Shown in pieces: positions 1-9,249 of a DNA stretch of 34,036 nt. The stretch lies in the IMG/VR virus record IMGVR_UViG_3300035162_002106, positions 1 to 34,036 of that record, one strand, 5' to 3'. Source of the DNA: a virus. The notes under the pieces are model-generated. The model had not been told where the DNA came from, did not search any database, and was given only the letters and a program-made list of their open reading frames with translations. Made by a program: the position numbers and the translations under genes. Each line of letters starts with the position of its first letter. Position 1 is the first letter of the stretch.

Positions 1-127
1 AATGAAGTCTTTAACTACATCTACCTTATTTTGTCTTTCTTTTTTTTGAGGCATTTTTCTTTTTAGGTGTTTGTTCGGCTTCAATCCACTCATCCATCAT
101 AGTATTCCAAAACTTACAAACTGCTGC
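1..127. repeat. Left copy of 127-bp exact terminal direct repeat
   Basis: Bases 1-127 are identical to 33910-34036, including the run of eight T. An exact overlap of this size at the contig ends is what an assembler leaves when it walks round a circular or circularly permuted molecule; 127 is also a common maximum k-mer. The non-redundant genome is therefore 33,909 bp, and genes at the two ends are continuous. Confidence 0.97.
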
Positions 128-319
128 CCTGCAAGAAGTACAATTAATATCTTGCTTGTTTTGAGGGAATAATAAGTGCCATTCTGCAAACATTATATTA
201 AGTGATTCAGAGTGATAGGTAGTGAAATTTTTAGTATGATTCATGTTAGTGATAACAGCATCTGTCATCATACTTCTTTTTTGCTTACTATAACTTTCAG
301 CGATTTCTTTAAAATTCAT
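26..319 (-). CDS. Hypothetical 97-aa protein with CxxC motif
   Basis: I do not recognise this protein. It has a short basic N-terminal half and a Cys/Trp-rich segment, NCTSCRAAVCKFWNTMMDEW, followed by a lysine-rich tail. The CxxC and the following Cys could bind metal, but four clear ligands are not visible. The start at 319 lies 10 nt after the stop of the preceding gene; an upstream ATG at 358 would add 13 residues and overlap that gene by 29 bp. The gene lies between the tape measure/zinc-ribbon pair and, across the circle junction, an HTH protein and the capsid protease. Its 3' end overlaps the start of the HTH gene by about 29 bp, so the two are probably translationally coupled. Confidence 0.6.
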   Translation of the reverse strand: MNFKEIAESYSKQKRSMMTDAVITNMNHTKNFTTYHSESLNIMFAEWHLLFPQNKQDINCTSCRAAVCKFWNTMMDEWIEAEQTPKKKNASKKRKTK

Positions 320-329
320 TTGTAAAGTT

Positions 330-524
330 TTACCATTTATTTTTAGGACATTTACCAAAAAACTCTTTTGTTAATGATGTTTTTGCATCTAGGAAACACT
401 TACATTCAGCACACCTTGCACCTCTTGTTATTTTTGGTTTCTTTAGTAACATAAAGTTTCGGTAAAAACTACAACTTTTACATATATCTAATCTTTCTAA
501 CTTGGTTTTTTTATCAACAAACAT
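330..524 (-). CDS. Small zinc-ribbon-like protein (64 aa)
   Basis: Four cysteine positions, CKSC near residue 15 and CAECKC near residue 38 with a further Cys near residue 59 (GKCPKNKW), suggest a zinc ribbon. The rest is Lys/Arg-rich with aromatic residues (FYRNFMLLKKP). Such mini zinc ribbons are common between tape measure and head genes in phages of Bacteroidota, but their job is not known. It begins 19 nt after the tape measure stop codon and ends 10 nt before the next ATG, so it is part of the late operon. Being only 64 aa, it could bind nucleic acid or simply stabilise another protein; I make no functional claim. Confidence 0.65.
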   Translation of the reverse strand: MFVDKKTKLERLDICKSCSFYRNFMLLKKPKITRGARCAECKCFLDAKTSLTKEFFGKCPKNKW

Positions 525-543
525 TTGTTTATTTCTTTGATTA

Positions 544-3087
544 TTAAATTGTTGCCTCAGACTGTATTACATTTACTATGTTTTGACTATCAGTAATATC
601 TGCCTCAACTACTACTACTTTACCAGAACTTCCCATAGCACCCATCATTTGATTCTGACCTATTGCATTGAATTGTTGTTGGCTAAATGAAGGCATATTA
701 AGTAATCCACCATCTGCAAATTTAACACCACCTCCTGCAGAGTTCATTGCTGATAATTGTTTACCAAACATTGCTGTACTTCTTTTATTAATAACAGCCT
801 CACCACCTTCTAATTCAACTACTCTACCACCTACTGCAAACTTCTCACCACCTTGTGCGTGTGATTTACCATGCACCATACCACCATTTGCAAAAGTTTC
901 AATTACCCCACCATCTCCAAAAGCACTTTTCATTGCTTTAATATTAGCAAGTAAAGATACAACTGTACTTAAAGTAGTAACCATTCCTATTATGTTTGCA
1001 GGAAAAGGAAGTTTTGCTTGTGATGTAACCCCAACTGTCATCTCTGATAAGGCTTGGATGTTATTTGCTATTGCTGCAGCAGAAGAAAGTGCAATACCTG
1101 CTTTTCTAATACCTTGCATTTTTTCATCTTCTCCTGCTAAAGTTATAAGTTGGTCGCCTAATTGAGCAACACCATCTATTGTTTCTTTTCTATCTGCTAT
1201 TTCTTTTTTAGCACCATCTTCTTTCTCTTTTGCAGCATTAGCCTCTGCAGCAGCCTTATCAGCAATCATATTTAACTCATTGTCTAATATCTGACCATTA
1301 ATAGAAGAAACATCTTCACCATAAGCAATATTAAGATTCTTCATATTCTCAAGATGTGCTTGTTCTGCTTCAAATACTCTTAAATCAAATTCTTCTTTAG
1401 TTATCAGTCCATCTATTAAATTTTGTTTATCTGCATTTAATTCTTCTTCTAATGCTATTTTTAAAGCATCTTGACTTTCTTGAAATTCTTTTTTCTCTAA
1501 TGCTAATGCTTCTCTTTGAGTTTTTTCTTTTTCTCTTTGAGTTTCTTCTAATGCTTGTTGATTTTTTCTATCTGCTATTTCTTCTTCTCTTATCGCTTGT
1601 TGGTTTGCTTGGAATTGTTTTGCATTAGCAGTTACTACTGCATTAGTTTCTTTCTCTTTTTGAAATTCAACTTCTTCTGCTAAATCTTTTATCGCTTGTT
1701 TTGTTGCTTCAAATATCTGAGTTTTCTCTGTAAGTTTTTTTTCTTCATCAGCAATCTCCTGTTGATTTACTTGAAATGCACCTAACTGCCCATCTTTAGT
1801 TAGTTTATTTATTCTATCTTGTGATTCTTCAAGTGATGCCTCTTTTCTCCTCAAAGTATTCTTTAGAAGATGCATTTCTTCAAATAATTGCCTAGAGTAA
1901 GTAGTAGCACCCTCTCCTCTATCTTTGATTATCTTGTTTGTTTCTTCTTTTGCTGCCTTTGAAGCATTTGTAAACATATCTGTTGCAACATCCTCAGTAC
2001 TCTTTAAGTCATCTGAAAATCCGTTTAATATGAAAGTCCAAGTTTTAACAGCAGTTCTTAGCATCTTAGATACATTACTAGAGCCTGTCATAATTGATAA
2101 CTGGAATCCCTCCCATGCAGATTTAGCAGTAATTATATCACCCTCTAAGGTATCAGCCATAATATCAGCCATCTCTTGAGCAGCACCATTAGCCTGTTCT
2201 AAAGCATCTGTCAGGTCTAAAATAGAATCAGTACCATTAACCATTGTCGCAAATGCTGCCACTTGCCTTATATCAACAAGACCCATTATCTCCTCATTAG
2301 ATAATCCCTCTTTATTTAATTGGATTAATGCTTTTTCTAAATCTGCACTACTCTTAATTGTAAATCCTAAATGTTGAGATAAATCAGAAGAGGAGTCTTG
2401 CATTTTTAAGAATATATTTCTTAAAGATGTACCTGCAATAGAAGCCTCAATACCTGCATCAGTTAATTTACCCATAACTGCTGATGTACTCTCAATAGAT
2501 ATACCTGCACCTGCTGCAATAGGTGCTACCTTAGTCATGGATGTTTGGAATTTTTCTATATCTAAAGCAGAACTTGTAAACGCTACTGCCATTACATCAA
2601 CTACTCTTTCAGTTTCTGATGCATCTAAATTAAACCCTCTTACTGCAGCACCTGCCACTACTGCTGCTCTCGCTAAATCTGAACCTGTTGCAGTCGCTAA
2701 TCTTAATGTTGCTTCTTGTGCATCTAATATCTCAGAAGTTGTAAATCCTAACTTAGCATAGTTCATTTGTAACTCCCCTACTTGTGAAGCCGTAAAGAAT
2801 GTAGTTCTACCTAATTGTTTTGCTGTAGCAGTTAGTTTCTTAAAATCCTTTTCAGTAGCACCAGTTGTTGCTTTAACTTTAGCCATTTGAAACTCAAACT
2901 TCTTAAATGTGTTTATTGCAGCACCTATTTGCTTGTTAATTTCACGAAAAGCAGTAACAGCCAAACCAATCGCACCTGCCATCTTCCCAAAACTCATAGC
3001 ACTCACTCCTGCTGACTTACCTACCTTCTTTAAATCCTTTTCACCTTTTACTACTACCTGAACTACTATTTTCTCTGTATTTGCCAT
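544..3087 (-). CDS. Tail tape measure protein (847 aa)
   Basis: This protein sets tail length and is threaded through the tail tube. An N-terminal hydrophobic segment (about residues 35-55) leads into a domain at about 60-330 of the phage-tail-tape-measure type (TIGR01760-like), recognisable by TTFFTASQVGELQMNYAKLG, AAVVAGAAVRGF and the alanine-rich helices. A long Glu/Lys/Gln coiled coil covers about 400-650. A hydrophobic stretch near 670-740 could act in membrane passage. The C-terminal part carries Gly-rich repeats of the ANGGMVHGKSHAQGG / VVELEGGEAVINKRS kind seen in tape measures of Bacteroidota phages. At roughly 1.5 Å per residue this gives a tail near 125 nm (inference). The ATG at 3087 follows the preceding gene's stop at once. 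Confidence 0.9.
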   Translation of the reverse strand: MANTEKIVVQVVVKGEKDLKKVGKSAGVSAMSFGKMAGAIGLAVTAFREINKQIGAAINTFKKFEFQMAKVKATTGATEKDFKKLTATAKQLGRTTFFTASQVGELQMNYAKLGFTTSEILDAQEATLRLATATGSDLARAAVVAGAAVRGFNLDASETERVVDVMAVAFTSSALDIEKFQTSMTKVAPIAAGAGISIESTSAVMGKLTDAGIEASIAGTSLRNIFLKMQDSSSDLSQHLGFTIKSSADLEKALIQLNKEGLSNEEIMGLVDIRQVAAFATMVNGTDSILDLTDALEQANGAAQEMADIMADTLEGDIITAKSAWEGFQLSIMTGSSNVSKMLRTAVKTWTFILNGFSDDLKSTEDVATDMFTNASKAAKEETNKIIKDRGEGATTYSRQLFEEMHLLKNTLRRKEASLEESQDRINKLTKDGQLGAFQVNQQEIADEEKKLTEKTQIFEATKQAIKDLAEEVEFQKEKETNAVVTANAKQFQANQQAIREEEIADRKNQQALEETQREKEKTQREALALEKKEFQESQDALKIALEEELNADKQNLIDGLITKEEFDLRVFEAEQAHLENMKNLNIAYGEDVSSINGQILDNELNMIADKAAAEANAAKEKEDGAKKEIADRKETIDGVAQLGDQLITLAGEDEKMQGIRKAGIALSSAAAIANNIQALSEMTVGVTSQAKLPFPANIIGMVTTLSTVVSLLANIKAMKSAFGDGGVIETFANGGMVHGKSHAQGGEKFAVGGRVVELEGGEAVINKRSTAMFGKQLSAMNSAGGGVKFADGGLLNMPSFSQQQFNAIGQNQMMGAMGSSGKVVVVEADITDSQNIVNVIQSEATI

Positions 3088-3088
3088 A

Positions 3089-3583
3089 TTAACTCACTTT
3101 TGCTTTTGTATTATTTTTAAATTTTTCTCTAATCATACTTGCTACATCTGCACCAATAGATGGTGCTAACTTAATTGCTACTTCTTTACTAAACTTATTT
3201 GCTACATATCCTGCAAAGTTTGTTCTTCTCAAACTATTCCCTTCTGTCCAAAACACATAAGGTTGCCCATATCCTTGTCTTAACATCTTAGCATATATTC
3301 TTGTTATTTCTGCAGGAGTTGCTTTTATACCTTTCTTTGCTCTAGCCCAAGATGCTATTGCATTATAATTAGGAGTCTTAGCAAACTTAGGATTATTAAC
3401 TGCCTTCCAATAACTAACAGATGACATTATATTTAAAACATTACCTTTGATGTGATACTTTAAACCTCTGCTTAATCTACCTGTAGCATTATGCTTTTGT
3501 GCAATAAGTTCTTTCTGCAAACCTACCTTTAGCATTTGACCAACAACCTTTAACTCCTTTAATGTCTTTTTAAATTTAATCAT
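3089..3583 (-). CDS. HK97 gp10-like tail completion/terminator protein
   Basis: The 164-aa protein has the wording of the HK97-gp10 family: a basic N-terminal helix, then ATGRLSRGLKYHIKGNVLNI and a beta hairpin ending SSVSYWKAVNNP, then a basic helical C-terminus. Members of this family cap or connect the tail tube at the head-proximal end. It overlaps the upstream gene by 8 bp and ends one base before the tape measure ATG, so the three genes form a coupled string. A conserved HxxG or enzymatic motif is not present. The family assignment rests on sequence wording only, hence moderate confidence. Confidence 0.6.
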   Translation of the reverse strand: MIKFKKTLKELKVVGQMLKVGLQKELIAQKHNATGRLSRGLKYHIKGNVLNIMSSVSYWKAVNNPKFAKTPNYNAIASWARAKKGIKATPAEITRIYAKMLRQGYGQPYVFWTEGNSLRRTNFAGYVANKFSKEVAIKLAPSIGADVASMIREKFKNNTKAKVS

Positions 3584-4313
3584 CAGATATTCTGTTTCCT
3601 GAATTTCTTTTTAATACTTTATGAGCATTACCATATACATCAGTAGCATAAACAGGAATTAAGTATTCTTGTTTTTCTTTTATTGATATTCCTGATATTG
3701 AAGCATTGACTGAAGATGTTTCATCTGTAGTAAAATATATCTGAACAATATCATTTGCAGTTTCTGCTATGAATGTTGAGGTAGATATATTAGTTGTAAC
3801 ATTAGTTGCAGGGAATGTTATTGAATTTGATGATGTTTCTGTATATGCAATGGATGTTAATGTGTCATTTATATTTGGTTTGTATGTTTTTATATACAAA
3901 GTACCAGCATCTGCACTAATAAGAGATGTAACATTTATTTGATACTCATTACCTCTAACTAAAGATAGTTTCTGATAAACACCACTATATGAAGGCAATC
4001 CACCTGTTTTTTGTGCATGAAAAACATAAGCCTTACTTGTACTTGTTGGTGCTGATACTGAAGTATATGGTGCGCCACTTGTATGATACCTATACCACCT
4101 TCCTATTGTAGATGCAGGACTATTTATTAAAGCATCAGTATGTGGGTCTGCTGCTGTTGTAGCATAATCTGTATCTGAATCAAGTTGAGTACCATAATCA
4201 GAAGCATTAGCCCAGTTGACATACTCCCCATTAAAAGTTGTTATACTAGAAAACACTTCCAATCCACTTTGCTGTGCAATCCCTCTACTTGATATTTCTT
4301 TATAATTTGGCAT
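3576..4313 (-). CDS. Virion protein with carbohydrate-binding-like beta sandwich (245 aa)
   Basis: The N-terminal 110 residues are rich in Ser/Thr/Tyr. The middle (about 105-215) reads like a jelly-roll carbohydrate-binding domain: GVYQKLSLVRGNEYQINV, a run of alternating Thr/Ser strands, and closing SGISIKEK. The same arrangement (tube-like strands, then ISNISVSG) occurs near the N-terminus of the 1032-aa protein encoded just upstream, which suggests shared ancestry or a shared fold. The last 25 residues (VYATDVYGNAHKVLKRN) resemble a short attachment peptide. It is probably displayed on the tail and binds host surface glycans, but this is inferred from fold-like wording and position. Confidence 0.6.
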   Translation of the reverse strand: MPNYKEISSRGIAQQSGLEVFSSITTFNGEYVNWANASDYGTQLDSDTDYATTAADPHTDALINSPASTIGRWYRYHTSGAPYTSVSAPTSTSKAYVFHAQKTGGLPSYSGVYQKLSLVRGNEYQINVTSLISADAGTLYIKTYKPNINDTLTSIAYTETSSNSITFPATNVTTNISTSTFIAETANDIVQIYFTTDETSSVNASISGISIKEKQEYLIPVYATDVYGNAHKVLKRNSGNRISDD

Positions 4314-4329
4314 ATTTTATATTTTCATT

Positions 4330-7300
4330 TTAGAATCCTAAAATTGGGTTATCAGGCTCAGGGTCTCCATAACCCCCATAAACCCCTCCAAAGTCAGATG
4401 AAGTACCAGAACTACCGAAAGATGGTGCTGTTGCTGCAAATGTTCCAGTCTGCAACCATTCAATTAATTCTACTTTTGTAGTTTGATTCTTGCTTGGCTG
4501 ATAATCAACTACTTTATTTATTCTCCAATAAATACCATCTAGATAAATCAATTTTGTAAAATCTAAATAAACAATATCTTTTGCTTTTAAATCAAAATAA
4601 CCAGTTCTTAATTTTGGTTTTGATTTTAACATCTCAAACATATTATGATAATATGTATCAAAAAGACCTCTACCAGTTATATAAGATGAGTAAGCCCCTG
4701 TATCATCATTAAAATCTCTAACATTTGCATTACCATAAGATAATACTGGGCTTGAAGTGTCATCTCTATTTATTGAGGTTGCTTGAGGATATATATTTGA
4801 TAGATAGAGGCTGTCAACAGTAATAGAGGAATCTGGAACAATAAACTTTAGTGCATTTGTACTACCAGCATCTGACCAAGTTTGTACTTTAGCAAACTTA
4901 ATACCACTACTATTTGCATCTGGAGAGTATTTATTCCAAAACAAAAGTCTTGGCATAAAATTAAATCCTTTACCTGGTCTGACTAAGGTTTCAGAGTAAG
5001 TGTTATCAGCCCATAAACATCCAGAAAAAGGTACATCAGCATAAGAACTTCCACCTGAAGTGTCTTGGTCTTTCCCATTATAAGTACCTGCAAAGAAAGG
5101 GTTTTCAAATACACTTTGTCCTTTCTCAAATGTATTAGGTAATGTTTCTTGGTAAGGATATTCATCTTTTATTCCATGAAACCATCTATCACCTCTTGTT
5201 TCAACAGTTTTATCACTACTATCTGTTTGATATTTAAAAATAATATCTCTTTTTAAATCACTTTTAATCCATTTGTCAGTTACTTCTTTGCTCTTGTCTA
5301 ACTTATAAGTCCAATCTACTGCTTCTGCATAATCTTTATAAAATGTGTCAAATGGCTCTATAAAAACAGTTCTTTTATTTGAATCTGTAGTCATTTTAAG
5401 GTTAAAAGCATGAGCAATTCCTTTGACAAAATCAATTTGCTTATGAGCAGGGTCAAGAACATTCTTTAAATCATAAGTTTGTCCATACTCCACTCTTTTT
5501 GAAGTGAACTTAATATTAAAACTATCATTGCTTTTAACTCTATGAAAAACATGAATTTCAAAGACTTGGTCGTTATAATTTGTATTTGTTATTTTAAATC
5601 CTGTCGTAAGTCTTATTCTATCTCCTTTATTAAGCCAATGCTGTTTAATGTCAAGAGAGGATAAATTAGCAAAATTTGTAATAACTGTATTATTTTCATT
5701 AGTATTTTGACTACTAGGATTAGCAATTTGATAGGGAGATTGAGTGTCAGAACAAGTTCCTATTATATTCCAACTTGTTTGCCCTGCAGTTTTAAGTTCT
5801 AAATTCACACAAATTTTAATCTGATTTATTTGCTTAAATCCAGTACCTCCTTTCCTACCACTAGCAAGTCTGGCTTGTTGGTTATTTAAAAGTATATCGT
5901 AAAAACCATATTCTTCTATTTCTATGTAATTACCACTCAAATCTACCTTTGAAGCACCTAACTTTATCTCCAAATTTGAGGCTTTTAAATCCAGTTCCTT
6001 TCTACTTGAACCTGAATAAAATGTATTACCATCATTAAATTCTACCCCACCATAGGATGCTTTAAAAATACAATCATTAGTTATAAAAGAAGAAGAACCA
6101 GCATTAAATACAGTTGTTCCCTCTACTATTCCATTTTTAAAAGAAGTCTCTATTGCAAACTGGCTGTATCTATCATCTGGATTGTTATATTGAAAGTTAG
6201 GTAATAGCCATACTAACTTTTTAAACATATCTGTTTCCATAAAACTTGACTCTATAAAATAACCTAAGTCTTGAAATATTTTATTTAAAGTGTCTTTAAC
6301 AAATATTGCTGGTCTCCAATCTGGAGATGGGGTTGGAGTTTCGTAAGGATTACCATTATTAAAATACCCACTATAACCAACTTTAGCAGTACTACCTGTT
6401 TGATTATAATCATAAGCAGTATCTAAAAGTTGTATAGTACCTTGCTCTCCATCTTCATTAAAATTACCATAAGATGTTATAGGATATACTATTGGAATAT
6501 CACTTGAATCACAATCAAGAAAGTTCCAAGTAAACATAATTTTGTCTTTATTATATTCAAGTCCTTGTCCATCCGAACCCCAAAATATATCATTCATATA
6601 TTTATCAGAAATTCTATCAGCCCAATTCAAATTATTACCATAAAAAACACAATTATAATAAGATGGAGATTCTCCATAACCACCAACTCCAGTAACTCTA
6701 ATTAAACCCAATAAAGAGTAGAATCCATCTATAAGTATTCTGCATGGTCTATTTTCATTAACATTTATATTTGAATCTGTAGTAGTTGCAAAAGGATGTC
6801 TAAGTAGTTTATTATTGTTCTTTGTTGCAGGTATTTTAAATGTCTTACTGTAGTCCCCACTTGTGGATGTTATGTCTTTTATATCTGATGTTTGTAGTGT
6901 TATCGCTAAAGGGAAATCTGAATGGTCTGTTATATCTAACTCTCCAACAATACTATTACCTAAGTAAGTATTTCCTAGACTAGTTGCTGTAACTCCAGAA
7001 ACAGAAATATTAGAAATAGTAAAAGAAGAAGCACCAATAGCCTGAAATTGCATAAGTCCAGGAGAGGCAGCAGTCCATGTAATGGTTTGCATATTAGTAG
7101 TAGTAGTATGTGTTGCAGCAAAACCTGCAACTCCAGAGAGTAAAACCAAAAATGTTACACCTGTTCCACTATCAATTAAAGATGTAACTTCATAATTTAA
7201 TGTATATACCTGTCCAAAAACTAAATTACTTGTATATAAGTTAAAAGAAGTGAAAAAATCAGAACCATTGTATTGTAAAGTATTGTTGTTTGGAACTGAA

Positions 7301-7428
7301 AACCCACTACCTGCTGTAGCCACTCCATTAGTAACAACATCATTAAGGTTAGCACTACCTCCTCCACCACCTCCACCTGATGAGGTCATTCCCCCATAAT
7401 CTAGTATCTCTATGCTTATATTTGACAT
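4330..7428 (-). CDS. Large tail tip/baseplate protein (1032 aa)
   Basis: A poly-Gly linker (SSGGGGGGGS, residues 15-25) precedes a beta-sandwich module at about 30-145. A recognisable tail-tip segment follows at about 165-215: FPLAITLQTSDIKDITST then GDYSKTFKIPATKNN. That phrase is widespread in large tail proteins of phages infecting Bacteroidota, where they form the tail tip or baseplate hub. The remaining 800 residues are beta-rich with many Asn/Asp/Tyr. The C-terminus is Gly-rich (GGVYGGYGDPEPDNP). No catalytic motif is visible. The gene abuts the 605-aa gene without a gap. It probably builds the adsorption apparatus; hub, spike and fibre roles cannot be told apart here. Confidence 0.7.
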   Translation of the reverse strand: MSNISIEILDYGGMTSSGGGGGGGSANLNDVVTNGVATAGSGFSVPNNNTLQYNGSDFFTSFNLYTSNLVFGQVYTLNYEVTSLIDSGTGVTFLVLLSGVAGFAATHTTTTNMQTITWTAASPGLMQFQAIGASSFTISNISVSGVTATSLGNTYLGNSIVGELDITDHSDFPLAITLQTSDIKDITSTSGDYSKTFKIPATKNNNKLLRHPFATTTDSNINVNENRPCRILIDGFYSLLGLIRVTGVGGYGESPSYYNCVFYGNNLNWADRISDKYMNDIFWGSDGQGLEYNKDKIMFTWNFLDCDSSDIPIVYPITSYGNFNEDGEQGTIQLLDTAYDYNQTGSTAKVGYSGYFNNGNPYETPTPSPDWRPAIFVKDTLNKIFQDLGYFIESSFMETDMFKKLVWLLPNFQYNNPDDRYSQFAIETSFKNGIVEGTTVFNAGSSSFITNDCIFKASYGGVEFNDGNTFYSGSSRKELDLKASNLEIKLGASKVDLSGNYIEIEEYGFYDILLNNQQARLASGRKGGTGFKQINQIKICVNLELKTAGQTSWNIIGTCSDTQSPYQIANPSSQNTNENNTVITNFANLSSLDIKQHWLNKGDRIRLTTGFKITNTNYNDQVFEIHVFHRVKSNDSFNIKFTSKRVEYGQTYDLKNVLDPAHKQIDFVKGIAHAFNLKMTTDSNKRTVFIEPFDTFYKDYAEAVDWTYKLDKSKEVTDKWIKSDLKRDIIFKYQTDSSDKTVETRGDRWFHGIKDEYPYQETLPNTFEKGQSVFENPFFAGTYNGKDQDTSGGSSYADVPFSGCLWADNTYSETLVRPGKGFNFMPRLLFWNKYSPDANSSGIKFAKVQTWSDAGSTNALKFIVPDSSITVDSLYLSNIYPQATSINRDDTSSPVLSYGNANVRDFNDDTGAYSSYITGRGLFDTYYHNMFEMLKSKPKLRTGYFDLKAKDIVYLDFTKLIYLDGIYWRINKVVDYQPSKNQTTKVELIEWLQTGTFAATAPSFGSSGTSSDFGGVYGGYGDPEPDNPILGF

Positions 7429-9246
7429 TTAATTTCTTTGTGTTATTAATTTATGTGCAAAAGTATATTCAATATTAAATTTAACTAATCCCTCTGCCTG
7501 ATTAACAGTTTCAATATCACTATTTGTTATAATTACTGGTATATATTCTTTAGTAGAAGGTCTTAAATATGGATTAACTTTTTTGCCAAATTCAGTAGCC
7601 TCTGTATCTTTCTCAATCCAAACATTAGGAGATAACATCATTTCTTCTAACCATTTTGCTACACTTTTATTTAATGGCTCTGTATAAACACTTTGCGTTC
7701 TTTCTGCATTTACATTAGAAACCTCTCTACCTCCTTTGTATATATCACCACCTCTCATTGTATCTGAGTAGTAAAGTGAACCATTTAAAGTAGTGCCGTT
7801 ATTATTGTCATTCTGATACCAAGTTCTATCACCACTTTTTCTTTCAATTACATCTCTGCTTATTGATAATCCCTCAACCATATCTCTTTTTGCTGTATAA
7901 CTGTCAATACCACCCATAGAGTTTAACCAATGAAATCTAACAAAAGGATAAGGTTTTTTCTCATCTTCTCTGTCTATCTGATACCAATTAACAGAACTAT
8001 GCCTTACTGCTATCCAAGGATTTGGTGCAGGATTGTTTGCATTATAAAAACCTCTAAAATAAAGTCTATACCTATGTGTGTTTGCTGTTATTGGAGATAT
8101 TGATGTGTTATAACAATTTACAGGTAAACCACCTGTACTAGATTCTTGAGGAACAAAAGCATTATTATTAATAAAAGCAGGACTAACATTCTGAATTAAC
8201 ATTTTGTTTTGAGTTTGTTTGAATGAAACAGTATCATGCAATTCTAATAGTGTTGTAAAGTTTGCTAAAACAAATTCATTTTCAAGTGCGCCATCTGCTG
8301 TGAATGTTTTACCATACAACTCAATAAGATTGTAATAGTCAAACTCATCAGCACCATTATAAGTTTCTGTAACATACCATTGTAAAAACTCTGCTTCTTC
8401 ATCCATTCTAACACTCTTATTATATTCCACTTTATTTGCAGTAGTATTGTAATACCAATTAGGACATCTAGTATTAAATCTTTTTGGAGAAGATTGAGTT
8501 GGAGTAAGTTCATTATGAATAAACTGTTCGTTATAATAAACACTATCTTTATCAAATTGATTAACTGAGTTTATAACAGTTACTAAATCAGAAGTTAGAC
8601 TATTCCCTGATGCTAAAACAATCTGACCATCTCCATTTATAATTTCATAATATGCTTTAACCTTGACATTTCTAAAAGAACCATTCTTAGATATATTATA
8701 ATCGCTTATTGGACTACCCATTGCAGCAGCACCACTAAGAACATTATCCTGCATTGTTAAGCCTCCATTCATTCCTCCATAAAAAGGACTCTGCCAAGTT
8801 CCTTTATTTATTGGACATAAACTATAACTAAGTTCATCTGAAAGTAAGCGACTTATATCTACTGTAAATCTATGACCAGATGGAGGAGTTCCATCATTAT
8901 ATTTTCTATTCGCTATATCTCTAGATTTTGTTATAGTACCAATTAAATCCCAATCTTCAGGGAAAGTTCTCTGATAATCTGTCGTAGTATAAACTTCAAA
9001 TATCACATTAACTATATCTCCATCACCATTTGTAGTTGAACCACCTCCTGTCCAGTTACCTTTAGAAGGCTCTGTTATTTCATTTAATCCAGCAATTCCT
9101 GTCCATTGAATTTGGTATCTTAATGGTTCATTTGCACTTTTAAGATGATTAAGTCTATATTCATAAAAAGCACCTGCTAGATTTGATGAATTACCATCTA
9201 TTGGCACAATACCCCAACTTACACTTCCGTTTATTCCTATTGCCAT
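7429..9246 (-). CDS. Large beta-rich tail protein (605 aa)
   Basis: I do not recognise a named family. The protein is acidic, rich in Asn, Tyr and Gly, and has no signal peptide or membrane segment. It starts MAIGINGSVSWGIVPIDGN and near residue 125-135 has GHRFTVDISRLLSDELSYSL, a pattern that looks like the first domain of a structural tail protein. It lies between a LamG-tail protein and the 1032-aa tail-tip protein in an uninterrupted string: its stop codon directly precedes the next ATG. Size and position make a tail-tip, baseplate or fibre component likely. There is no evidence for an enzyme. Confidence 0.6.
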   Translation of the reverse strand: MAIGINGSVSWGIVPIDGNSSNLAGAFYEYRLNHLKSANEPLRYQIQWTGIAGLNEITEPSKGNWTGGGSTTNGDGDIVNVIFEVYTTTDYQRTFPEDWDLIGTITKSRDIANRKYNDGTPPSGHRFTVDISRLLSDELSYSLCPINKGTWQSPFYGGMNGGLTMQDNVLSGAAAMGSPISDYNISKNGSFRNVKVKAYYEIINGDGQIVLASGNSLTSDLVTVINSVNQFDKDSVYYNEQFIHNELTPTQSSPKRFNTRCPNWYYNTTANKVEYNKSVRMDEEAEFLQWYVTETYNGADEFDYYNLIELYGKTFTADGALENEFVLANFTTLLELHDTVSFKQTQNKMLIQNVSPAFINNNAFVPQESSTGGLPVNCYNTSISPITANTHRYRLYFRGFYNANNPAPNPWIAVRHSSVNWYQIDREDEKKPYPFVRFHWLNSMGGIDSYTAKRDMVEGLSISRDVIERKSGDRTWYQNDNNNGTTLNGSLYYSDTMRGGDIYKGGREVSNVNAERTQSVYTEPLNKSVAKWLEEMMLSPNVWIEKDTEATEFGKKVNPYLRPSTKEYIPVIITNSDIETVNQAEGLVKFNIEYTFAHKLITQRN

Positions 9247-9249
9247 ACC

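Noticed and set aside
668-1165. Plus-strand reading frame of 165 codons opposite the tape measure gene
   Set aside because: It lies wholly antisense to a well-supported gene, is Ser/Pro/Ala-rich as expected from reverse reading of Gly/Glu-rich codons, and has no promoter or leader. Same for the plus-strand frames at 32610-33125, 29218-29433 and elsewhere.
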